64,000 nucleotides of DNA from Psychroserpens sp. SPM9. Lineage in GTDB: Bacteria > Bacteroidota > Bacteroidia > Flavobacteriales > Flavobacteriaceae. How positions within the stretch are numbered: the stretch's first letter is position 1; each line of letters starts with the position of its first letter. The DNA lies in the NCBI RefSeq assembly GCF_025153525.1, contig NZ_JANZNR010000002.1:1-64000 (forward strand), written 5' to 3'. Made by a program: the position numbers and the translations under genes. The notes under the pieces were generated by a model that was given only the letters and a program-made list of their open reading frames with translations, did no database searches and was not told the DNA's origin. This document shows, in pieces, positions 57,025-64,000 of the stretch.

Positions 57025-58641
57025 ATGCTAAAATATATACGTCTCATAATCCTATTAATTAGCAGTTTAAGTTACTGTCAATCTCCAGTTGATAAATTAA
57101 TTGACAGTCTGAACCTTACTGACAGCCCTAAAAAAAAGATAGTATTAAGTCAGCAGATAGCTTTTCAACTCAAGGATACAGATTGGGAACGTGCTATCAC
57201 TTATTTAGAACTGGCTGAAAGTGAAGCTAAAAAATCTGAAAATCCGAATCTCCACTTAGCACCTATTTATTTTACGATAGGTCAAATGTATTCTTCAAAA
57301 GACGTCTTAGATGTTACATTAGATTACTATCAAAAAGCATACAATATTTACAATGAAACCAATAATAGTGAGGAAGCTTCCAAAACTGAAAACAACCTAT
57401 CTATTATTTATGCGCGTTTGAACGACAAAGAAAAAGCCTTAAAGCATTTTAAAAATGTGTATAATTATCAAGTTAAAGAAAATGATTCACTCAGGTTAGC
57501 TCAAATACTTAATAATATTGGTACACTTTATTTAGAAACCAATGTCGATTCATCATTGCTTTATTATCAAAAAGCATTTGAAATTTCAAAAACACTTGGC
57601 AATACTTCTTTAAGCGCATATGTTTACACCAATTTAGCTAGAAGTTATACTTCAAAAAATGACAGCATCAATGCAGCGTATTTTTTAAACAAAGCGATTT
57701 CCATTGCAAATGTTGTTGAAACACCTACAAAAGCTTTTGTTTACCAATCTGTTTCTGAATATTATCTCAACCGTCAAGAAAATGATTCTGCTATTGTTTA
57801 TGCTAAAAAAACTATAAATTTACTAAAAGACAATTATTACAGTTTTAGCAACAAAAATGCTGTGAACACGCTATATAAAGCGTATATCAATAAAGAAAAT
57901 TATAAAGATGCAGCGGAATATTTTGAAGTCTTTAACACCATTCGTGATAGCCTAAATATTGAAGAAAAAGCCGTTAATGTTGAACGCTTAAAATTACAAC
58001 AAGAATACAGAACTCGGGCACAAATAGAAGCGTTAAAAGCTGAAAAAAAACAATTCAAATATATTTTGATTGGTTTGAGTTTAATTGCTAGTATTTTATT
58101 ACTCCTTATTTTACTCATAAAATATAAAAACCGAATCACTAACAATCGTTTGGAAAAAGAATTGCTTGAAACTAAACAAAAAGAATTATCCTATAGCTTA
58201 GATGCTAAAAACAAGGTGCTTATAGGAAAAGCAATGACCGAAATGCATCGAACCGATATCATCAACAGTATTTTAACAGACTTAAAACAAATTAAGCTTA
58301 AAGCTGTTAAAAAAGAAACCCAGCAAGCTATCGATTTTATTTTAAAACGTTTACAACGCGATCTTAATACCGACATTTGGCAAGAATTTGAAGTCAGTTT
58401 TGAACAAGTCCATAAATCGTTTTATAAAAACCTAACCCAAAACCATCCAGATCTTACTCCTAAAGATCGCAGACTTTGTGCTTTATTATTTCTAGATTTA
58501 ACGTCTAAAGAAATCTCTCAAATTACGGGGCAATCGTTTAAAGCAGTAGAAAATGCACGTACCAGATTACGTAAAAAGCTGAATCTTACCAACGAAAAAG
58601 TCAACTTATCAACTTATTTGAACTCATTATCTTTAAATTAG
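57025..58641 (+). CDS. TPR-repeat membrane regulator with LuxR-type HTH
   Basis: 538 residues: signal peptide (ending LSYCQS), about six TPR-type helical repeats (about 20-300), one membrane helix (about 348-368), a coiled-coil (about 370-430), and a C-terminal helix-turn-helix (about 475-525; DRRLCALLFLDLTSKEIS and SFKAVENARTRLRKKL) of LuxR type. Thus it has an outer sensor side and a cytosolic DNA-binding side in one chain, a common Flavobacteriia layout. The signal and target are unknown; the adjacent type IX protein is a candidate target. Starts soon after the queG fragment. Confidence 0.88.
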   Translation: MLKYIRLIILLISSLSYCQSPVDKLIDSLNLTDSPKKKIVLSQQIAFQLKDTDWERAITYLELAESEAKKSENPNLHLAPIYFTIGQMYSSKDVLDVTLDYYQKAYNIYNETNNSEEASKTENNLSIIYARLNDKEKALKHFKNVYNYQVKENDSLRLAQILNNIGTLYLETNVDSSLLYYQKAFEISKTLGNTSLSAYVYTNLARSYTSKNDSINAAYFLNKAISIANVVETPTKAFVYQSVSEYYLNRQENDSAIVYAKKTINLLKDNYYSFSNKNAVNTLYKAYINKENYKDAAEYFEVFNTIRDSLNIEEKAVNVERLKLQQEYRTRAQIEALKAEKKQFKYILIGLSLIASILLLLILLIKYKNRITNNRLEKELLETKQKELSYSLDAKNKVLIGKAMTEMHRTDIINSILTDLKQIKLKAVKKETQQAIDFILKRLQRDLNTDIWQEFEVSFEQVHKSFYKNLTQNHPDLTPKDRRLCALLFLDLTSKEISQITGQSFKAVENARTRLRKKLNLTNEKVNLSTYLNSLSLN

Positions 58642-58775
58642 CTTGCACTATTCATACTCAATAAATAATTGATTATGAGTTAATTAAACTTATTCGAGTG
58701 GTTTTAATAGGTTCATTATTTGTGATTGAGTGTTTTAACAATGGGCTTGTTTTTTTTAATCAAGTAATGCCATCT

Positions 58776-58783
58776 TAGATTTG
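58776..58783 (+). promoter_or_regulatory. Putative -7 promoter element for the small ORF/type IX gene pair
   Basis: TAGATTTG, full TAnnTTTG match. It predicts a transcript from about 58790 with a 17-base leader to the ATG at 58807. A TTG at 58747-58749 is too far away for a normal -33 element. Confidence 0.45.
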
Positions 58784-58806
58784 TATCTGTATAATAAAAA
58801 CAGAAC

Positions 58807-58941
58807 ATGCCTTCAGAATCAAAACATAATGATACTAAAAGTTTAGAAGAATTATTAGAAGCCTCTAAAATCAAAAAAGAGGCTTTGAAAAAAATTATAG
58901 GCAAAATAAATTCTTACATAAATAAATCAAAACAATCATGA
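58807..58941 (+). CDS. 44-residue protein coupled to the type IX gene
   Basis: Short ORF of 44 residues, mostly a charged helix rich in Lys and Glu (for example SLEELLEASKIKKEALKKII). Its stop overlaps the next ATG in ATGA at 58938-58941, a classic coupling arrangement. A promoter-like -7 element fits just upstream. Low complexity prevents a family call; it might be a leader peptide only. Confidence 0.55.
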   Translation: MPSESKHNDTKSLEELLEASKIKKEALKKIIGKINSYINKSKQS

Positions 58942-60530
58942 AAAAAATTACACTTTTAATGGTTAGCATATTAATGACCTTTATAACTCATGCGCAATGG
59001 AATAGTGATACAGCAACCAATCTACTATTAGCAGATCTAACTACTGGCACCATAGAATCGGTTACAACATCAAACGGAAACACTTATACTTTAATTTGGA
59101 GTGAAGTACCTTCTCCTGCAAATTATGAGCTTCGTATTCAAAAAACAGATGCATTAGGAAACATTCAGTTTGGAGATCAAGGCGCTTTAATTAGTGATAC
59201 CTTACCAATGAGTTCGTTTACCCAAGTTTCGAGTTTAACTACGGATGCTAATGAAAATATTTACGTAGGTGTTACGGCAACTAATGGAAACGGAGGTTAT
59301 GCTTTCAAATTAGATAGTAACGGAAATCATCTCTGGGATAGTAATGGAATTAGCTTAGGTGTTGGCTATATTGTTCGGTTACTTCCTTTAGCTTCTGGAG
59401 AGACAATTATTACATGGCTTAGTGGTTCTTTTAATGGAACTATACAAAAATTTGATACGAGTGGAAATTCGCTTTGGACAAATCCTGTAGAACTTGGTTC
59501 TGGAACTGTACCTGCTAATTCTTATGAATTATCTAATGGTAGTATTACAATCGTGTATCATGTTTTACTTTCTGGAATTACCTCTAGACTTTATGCACAA
59601 AACATTGATACTAATGGAAATACACAATGGGCTACACCTCCTCAATTATTTGCAAATGGTAACAATACAGCTTATAATGTAAAATATAGCGGGCTACAAG
59701 ATGGAGATGTTATTTATATGTCTTACAAATTAGCACATGACAATCGTTTTGACGCTTATGTGCAACGCATTAATGCAGATGGGACATTACCTTGGGGAAT
59801 TACTGGTGTCGATTTTGACACCAATCAAACCGATTATGAGCAAGAAATACAAATAGCAATGTCTCCTGGTTCGCAAAACCTATTTGCTTTATGTAGATAC
59901 ACAGGTTCAGGACAAGGCGATAGTGGTATTTTTCTTCAAAAGTTTGATAAAGAAACTGGAGCGAGACAATTAACAGATAATGCTAAAGAAATTTATGCAA
60001 TAAGCAATAATGTAAGTCCGATTGGAGATTTCAGATTGAGTCAAGACCAACCTGTGTTTCTAACAGTTGAAGGCAATGAGCTTAATATCAATTTATTAGA
60101 TAGCAATGGTGATTTTGTTTGGACAGAACAATCAAAACCTATAGCAACTTATGCGGCTGGAAAATCCCATGTGAACTTAAATAAAATATCAAATGCTGAA
60201 TTGGTTGCAACATTTACCGAAGATAGAGGCTCTGGGGAACAAGCTTATGCTCAGAATTTTACAGATAATGCATTGTCAGTTTCTGATTTTGATACAGAAA
60301 ACTCATTACAATTTATCAACCCAATCCATGAGATTTTAACCTTAAAAAGTGAACGTGAATTAAAATCTGTTTATGTCTATAATGCATTGGGGCAATTGGT
60401 TTCTAAATCGCAAAACATACATTCCAATAAAGCGACAATAGATGCACAAAACTGGAGTCGTGGATTGTATTTGGTAACGATAAAAACAGTTCAAAACCAA
60501 ATGCAAAACCTTAAGATTATAAAAAAGTAA
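58938..60530 (+). CDS. Secreted protein with type IX sorting domain
   Basis: 530 residues: signal peptide (ending THAQWN), a long beta-rich region (about 25-440) with repeated segments such as KxDxxGNxLW (for example TDALGNIQFGDQG, FDTSGNSLWTNP, NIDTNGNTQWATPP), which suggest a beta-propeller, and a C-terminal type IX sorting domain (about 450-530, INPIHEILTLKS to MQNLKIIKK). The function is unknown; the repeats of about 50 residues resemble those of surface propeller proteins. It should leave via SprA. Follows the 44-residue ORF with a 4-base overlap. Confidence 0.88.
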   Translation: MKKITLLMVSILMTFITHAQWNSDTATNLLLADLTTGTIESVTTSNGNTYTLIWSEVPSPANYELRIQKTDALGNIQFGDQGALISDTLPMSSFTQVSSLTTDANENIYVGVTATNGNGGYAFKLDSNGNHLWDSNGISLGVGYIVRLLPLASGETIITWLSGSFNGTIQKFDTSGNSLWTNPVELGSGTVPANSYELSNGSITIVYHVLLSGITSRLYAQNIDTNGNTQWATPPQLFANGNNTAYNVKYSGLQDGDVIYMSYKLAHDNRFDAYVQRINADGTLPWGITGVDFDTNQTDYEQEIQIAMSPGSQNLFALCRYTGSGQGDSGIFLQKFDKETGARQLTDNAKEIYAISNNVSPIGDFRLSQDQPVFLTVEGNELNINLLDSNGDFVWTEQSKPIATYAAGKSHVNLNKISNAELVATFTEDRGSGEQAYAQNFTDNALSVSDFDTENSLQFINPIHEILTLKSERELKSVYVYNALGQLVSKSQNIHSNKATIDAQNWSRGLYLVTIKTVQNQMQNLKIIKK

Positions 60531-60555
60531 ATCCCTATATTTAATAATCTCTATA

Positions 60556-60592
60556 AAAGCTCTTTTGATTAATTTCGAAAGAGCTTTCTTCT
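60556..60592. terminator. Shared convergent terminator
   Basis: Perfect 10-bp stem (60556-60565 with 60578-60587), 12-base loop, T-rich tail on the plus strand. Lies between the type IX gene and the convergent queG, so probably serves both. Confidence 0.8.
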
Positions 60593-60595
60593 TTT

Positions 60596-61540
60596 TCAAT
60601 CGTTCAAAAATCTAATATTCCGCTGTAAACCTTCAAATTTTGTGCGTTTAACTGCCGATTTTTTAAACACTTTTCTAAAGGTATCTTCCGTAATTTCTTC
60701 CCAATCTTTCTTAGTCATTGCTAATAATTCGGGATGCGGATTAAAGAGAGGTTCATTATGTGGCTTTGAAAAGCGATTCCACGGACAAACATCTTGGCAC
60801 ACATCACAACCAAACATCCAATCGTCAAACTGGCCCTTAAATTCTGATGGGATATTGTCTTTGAGTTCTATCGTAAAATACGAGATACATTTGCTGCCAT
60901 CAACAACATACGGTTCTGTAATGGCTTCTGTTGGACACGCATCAATGCAGGCAGTGCAGGTTCCGCAGTGATCAGTGACAGGTGTGTCGTAATCTAACTC
61001 TAAATCGATAATCAATTCAGCAATAAAATAAAACGACCCGATTTGTTGCGTCAATAAGTTGCTATGTTTACCTATCCAACCCAAACCCGATTTGGCTGCC
61101 CATGCTTTATCTAAAACTGGTGCCGAATCGACAAAAGCGCGTCCATGAACATCACCTATTTCATCTTGAATAAAATAGAGCAAAGACTTTAACTTGTCTT
61201 TAATGACAAAGTGGTAATCGGTTCCGTAAGCATATTTTGAAAGCTTATAGCTTTCTGGGTTTTGTGTTTCGGATGGAAAATAATTCAACAACAAAGACAC
61301 CACACTTTTTGAACCTTCTACCAGTTTTGTTGGGTCAAGGCGTTTGTCAAAATGGTTTTCCATGTAACGCATGTCACCATGGGCATTATTCTTCAGCCAT
61401 TTTTCAAGGCGAGGTGCTTCTTCTTCTAAAAACTGAGCTTTGCTAATACCACAAGACAAAAATCCGAGGCGTTTGGCTTCGGATTTTATTAAGGCGGTCC
61501 AAATTTCTTTAGTGCTTTGTTTGTGAGACACAAGTGACAT
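60596..61540 (-). CDS. queG: Epoxyqueuosine reductase QueG
   Basis: 314 residues from the ATG at 61540 (the ORF opens at 61573, but the family begins at about this Met). Cobalamin-binding N-terminal part, then two [4Fe-4S] motifs: [12 protein letters not shown] and [10 protein letters not shown], followed by the C-terminal DUF-like tail with LNRFL... ending NIRFLND. It reduces epoxyqueuosine to queuosine in tRNA in the cytosol. Its last 230 bases are duplicated as a broken copy at 56778-56990. Confidence 0.94.
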   Translation of the reverse strand: MSLVSHKQSTKEIWTALIKSEAKRLGFLSCGISKAQFLEEEAPRLEKWLKNNAHGDMRYMENHFDKRLDPTKLVEGSKSVVSLLLNYFPSETQNPESYKLSKYAYGTDYHFVIKDKLKSLLYFIQDEIGDVHGRAFVDSAPVLDKAWAAKSGLGWIGKHSNLLTQQIGSFYFIAELIIDLELDYDTPVTDHCGTCTACIDACPTEAITEPYVVDGSKCISYFTIELKDNIPSEFKGQFDDWMFGCDVCQDVCPWNRFSKPHNEPLFNPHPELLAMTKKDWEEITEDTFRKVFKKSAVKRTKFEGLQRNIRFLND

Positions 61541-61606
61541 TTTACAAGTACTAAAATACACTTTATAATTCATTCAAAAAACCAACCTAGAGTCAAAAGT
61601 TAGGAT

Positions 61607-61837
61607 TTAGAAATAAATATCAATATCCTTCTGGGTTAATATATTATTGAAATCAATTTCTGATGCTTTTTTTATTGACTTAACAATATTATTAATGTAG
61701 TAGCTTAAAAAAAGAATCAATTCTGCTAGTACAAGTAACCAAGTGTTTATGCCATTTAACAGTTGATTAATGGGTTCTGCTATAAGTGCTGTTGTATTTA
61801 TAAATATGAGCGCAATAATAACGATTGAAGTTTTCAT
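61607..61837 (-). CDS. Small membrane protein, unknown
   Basis: 76 residues: signal or first helix (about 5-20), a Gly/Asn-containing loop, a second helix (about 32-50), and a charged tail. No motif recognised. No overlap with other genes and a sensible spacing (66 bases after the queG start), but it could be a lipoprotein-like or toxin-like small protein or chance. The N-terminal signal-like segment makes a real gene likely. Confidence 0.55.
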   Translation of the reverse strand: MKTSIVIIALIFINTTALIAEPINQLLNGINTWLLVLAELILFLSYYINNIVKSIKKASEIDFNNILTQKDIDIYF

Positions 61838-61934
61838 ATTATATGGTTTTACATTAGTCCTTAAAAAATTAAATTGAACGTATCAAATAGTAAACCTTTT
61901 AAGTCAATACATTTGAAAATTAGGTGTGTTCTTT

Positions 61935-62456
61935 TTAATCAAGTGTCATGTTGAGCCTGGCAAAAATCCCATCAGGATTTTCTAAACCAATCCACACGTG
62001 TAGTGTCCACATGCTATCCATGGTACTTATTTCCCAAACATCTTCTGTACCAGTATAACCTTCTGGTGCTGGTGGCGGATTATCTAGATCTTCTATTGGC
62101 ACTAAATATTCAACGCCAACAAACTGCATCACATCATTCTCGTCTGGTACAAACAACAAGGCTTCAGGTTTTTCTATTTCAAATACATTGTCTATTAATT
62201 CCAGTTTAATATAATGGTGTCCCATGTTAGGCATATAGCCAGTTGCATCAATATTCCAACCTGCTGCCATAGCATCATTTATAGCACTTATTGGGTTTAT
62301 GGCTGCCCTTAATTGGTTGACTTCAATTTGCCAGGCTTCAAGTTCTGGTGCTGAATCGTCATCATTATTACAACTGACTAACAAAAGTGCTGCTATTAAT
62401 AAAGCAAATAAAGTGCTATAATAAACTGTCTCTTTATTGTTTTTTAAATTTTTCAT
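61935..62456 (-). CDS. Lipoprotein with acidic N-terminus, unknown
   Basis: 173 residues with lipobox LLVSC (C29) followed by NNDDDSAPE, an acidic export-type signal that often sends Bacteroidota lipoproteins to the surface. The mature part has YMPNMGHHYI, PEALLFVPDEND, FVGVEYLVP and WTLHVWIGLENPDGIFA, a pattern known from uncharacterised Flavobacteriia and other lipoproteins. His pair and Met at the PNMGHH site may be a metal site, which is speculation. Confidence 0.85.
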   Translation of the reverse strand: MKNLKNNKETVYYSTLFALLIAALLLVSCNNDDDSAPELEAWQIEVNQLRAAINPISAINDAMAAGWNIDATGYMPNMGHHYIKLELIDNVFEIEKPEALLFVPDENDVMQFVGVEYLVPIEDLDNPPPAPEGYTGTEDVWEISTMDSMWTLHVWIGLENPDGIFARLNMTLD

Positions 62457-62523
62457 GATTATTAGTTTTTATGTTTATAACTTGTTTCTATACTCTCTAA
62501 TAATGCGCCTATGAAAAATAGAC

Positions 62524-63195
62524 TTATAATTTAATTATATTTTCTGATTCTTCCATCTTAGAAACATCAAATAAAATATCCTTATCTAATTCTTCTTCTT
62601 GACGGTTTTGATAATCTCTTCTTATTTTAGATTCAAAAGCGAGCTTCTCAACTAATCCTTCAGGTATAAAGTGTGTAGGAGGGTCATTTGCAATTTCTGG
62701 CATCTTGCAAACTGCTGCATATATTAATATATTAGCTATTAAGCATTCTACATCACCACGCCATGTTCCATCTAATAGCAAATCTGTATTAGCAGCAGCT
62801 TCTATTTGAGGCCAAAATATAGGTGATGATAACAACTCGTATTGAAAACCATCTTGGGTAATTATCTTGACAATTGCTCTTAAATCAAAAGTTTCAAACC
62901 AGTTCTTTAATATAATTGTAGAAGATTCATTGTTAACCCAAATGCCTTCTATTTCTCCATTATTCTTTACTTTGGCAGCATAATAAACCTGCTGATCAGT
63001 TTTAAAAGATCTATGGTGTGAAATATGATGTTTTTTATTACCATTGATTTTAATTCCATCTTCTAAATATTCAAAATGCACAGCCTTAATATTAAATTCA
63101 TGCTTCCAACTTGTAAATTTTATACCTTTTATTTGTAAACCTCCTGAAAGTGCTATCCCTACGCAAGCACTTAATCTCCTATTGTTAATTGACAT
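62524..63195 (-). CDS. Unknown 223-residue protein
   Basis: Cytosolic or weakly secreted protein of 223 residues; no clear signal peptide (residues 9-22 are only mildly hydrophobic). Beta-rich first half, helical second half with two Trp-rich segments (WRGDVECLIANIL) and a charged C-terminus. Starts at the ATG at 63195. No family recognised. It is on the same strand as the regulator to its right, 147 bases apart. Confidence 0.65.
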   Translation of the reverse strand: MSINNRRLSACVGIALSGGLQIKGIKFTSWKHEFNIKAVHFEYLEDGIKINGNKKHHISHHRSFKTDQQVYYAAKVKNNGEIEGIWVNNESSTIILKNWFETFDLRAIVKIITQDGFQYELLSSPIFWPQIEAAANTDLLLDGTWRGDVECLIANILIYAAVCKMPEIANDPPTHFIPEGLVEKLAFESKIRRDYQNRQEEELDKDILFDVSKMEESENIIKL

Positions 63196-63326
63196 AATTT
63201 TATGTATTTATATTTTTTAAAAAATAATTGATTTGGTAGTTAGATCTAATTCTAAATGCACCTTCAACGTCACTAAATTATGCAGTAAAACTCTAAGTAT
63301 CTGACAAAAACAATTCAATTACTTGT

Positions 63327-63350
63327 AAAATTAGACCAAAGGCTAATTTT
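63327..63350 (-). terminator. Weak hairpin at the end of the AraC-type gene
   Basis: AAAATTAG (63327-63334) pairs with CTAATTTT (63343-63350), loop of 8 bases, overlapping the stop codon. No strong T run follows, so termination is uncertain. Confidence 0.3.
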
Positions 63351-64000
63351 TGAGAAGTTCTTTGGGTTGAATACCAAACCGTTTTTGGAAACACTTTGTA
63401 AAATAGGAAGGACTACTGAAACCAGAGTCGAATGCTGTTTCAGAAATATTATTATTGCTGTCAAAAAGTTCGAGTGCTTTTTGGAGTCTAAATTCTTTGA
63501 GTAAGGCATTAAGAGACATCCCAGTTAAGGATACACTTTTTCGATATAATTCAGATTTACTCATCGACATTTGCCTACTAAAGTCTTCAATCTTAAATTC
63601 TGGGTTTTGCCAATTATTATGAAGTGTTTGGGCCAACATTTCAGTAAATAAATCTTCTGAAGTATTAATACAGGTAATGCCTTCATTGGCTAATAGTTTT
63701 TCATATTCTCTTTTGTACATCTCCCTAATCATAGGTGAAATAACAATTTGTGCGCTATTACTAAACTTACATATAAATTTTGCATAATTGATAACATCAC
63801 CAAAAATCTGTTTGTTCTTTGTAACAGGTAATCCGCCATGTAAACTCATTTGCAAACCTATCTTTTTGCCACTATCTTGAAGTTGCTTCTGTATGGCCAA
63901 AGCGCATTCTACAGCTTTAAAAACGGTTCGAAAAGACAGTACAAATTCTTCGCTTCTAATCTCTCTACCTCCATGAGTTTTTGCAAGATCACTTACACAT
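63343..64000 (-). CDS. AraC-type regulator with cyclase-like sensor domain, partial
   Basis: The 3' 219 codons of a gene that runs off the right edge; the open frame continues past the ATG at 63900 to 63999. The visible N-terminal part (HGGREIRSEEFVLSFRTVF, ALAIQKQLQDSG, FGDVINYAKFIC) resembles a class III nucleotide cyclase or related degenerate sensor domain, and the C-terminal 100 residues are an AraC HTH (FSRQMSMSKSELYRKSVSLT, ETAFDSGFSSPSYFTKCFQK). Similar proteins in Flavobacteriia may begin with a DUF4242 nickel-binding-like part. Cyclase activity is doubtful because the metal-binding Asp pattern is not evident. Confidence 0.8.
   Translation of the reverse strand, partial: CVSDLAKTHGGREIRSEEFVLSFRTVFKAVECALAIQKQLQDSGKKIGLQMSLHGGLPVTKNKQIFGDVINYAKFICKFSNSAQIVISPMIREMYKREYEKLLANEGITCINTSEDLFTEMLAQTLHNNWQNPEFKIEDFSRQMSMSKSELYRKSVSLTGMSLNALLKEFRLQKALELFDSNNNISETAFDSGFSSPSYFTKCFQKRFGIQPKELLKN

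Noticed and set aside
58716-58904. A 62-codon minus-strand open frame
   Set aside because: Antisense to the small ORF at 58807 and its promoter region; no conserved motif or sensible upstream signal.
49427-61540. Searched for an integrase, transposase or tRNA att site that would make this region a typical mobile island
   Set aside because: None found; only the queG duplication supports recombination.

Overview
The window looks like a marine or otherwise free-living Flavobacteriaceae chromosome (Bacteroidota). The DNA is AT-rich, starts have no clear Shine-Dalgarno, and several genes carry the Bacteroidota -7 element TAnnTTTG. It encodes the type IX secretion translocon SprA, several proteins with type IX sorting tails, a RemB-like gliding protein, and a cytochrome oxidase/CtaB/SCO cluster typical of the family. 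No rRNA, tRNA, CRISPR array, transposase or integrase was recognised. Most genes are on the minus strand. Family names below come from reading the protein sequences, not from database searches.

Layout. 1-3159: 5' part of a large secreted adhesin-like gene (CUB-like, PKD, choice-of-anchor L, then about 90-residue repeats) running off the left edge. 3510-4409: an Nfu-type Fe-S scaffold. 4423-17287: a three-gene unit, in transcription order a type IX secreted protein, a 3510-residue SpvB/FG-GAP/RHS protein whose variable C-terminus carries a caspase-like His/Cys pair, and a small lipoprotein overlapping its end. This has the layout of a polymorphic toxin with a candidate immunity lipoprotein, and is the most interesting system here. 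17448-19305: dodecin, an unknown secreted protein, MscS. 19302-27700: a MacAB/TolC-like export operon (split ABC ATPase, two permeases, two membrane fusion proteins, TolC) ending in a thioredoxin-like protein and TsaB. 27835-33268: SCO/DUF420 cluster and oxidase assembly genes (CtaB, two subunit III proteins, subunit IV). 33318-38465: a 57-residue ORF, a duplicated Cys-rich lipoprotein, RemB-like protein, two TonB proteins, VanZ. 38437-49255: gcvH, sprA, ruvA and malic enzyme, with SprA carrying an unusual Asp-rich calcium-binding-type insertion.

49427-56780 is a self-contained sucrose/fructoside utilisation locus: TonB-dependent receptor, SLC45-type MFS transporter, GH68-like fructosidase, PfkB fructokinase, and a divergent LacI-type regulator. 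Two perfect palindromic operators spaced 20 bp centre to centre lie between receptor and regulator. Sugar would cross the outer membrane through the receptor, enter by the MFS carrier, be split inside the cell and have its fructose phosphorylated.

56778-61540 holds a queG-related structure. A broken 3' fragment of queG (56778-56990) and the intact gene form direct repeats around a segment of about 3.8 kb with a TPR/HTH regulator, a 44-residue ORF and a type IX secreted protein. The repeat has 110 identical bases and then abruptly drops to about 80 percent identity, which points to recombination. 61607-64000 holds small poorly known proteins and an AraC-type regulator cut by the right edge.
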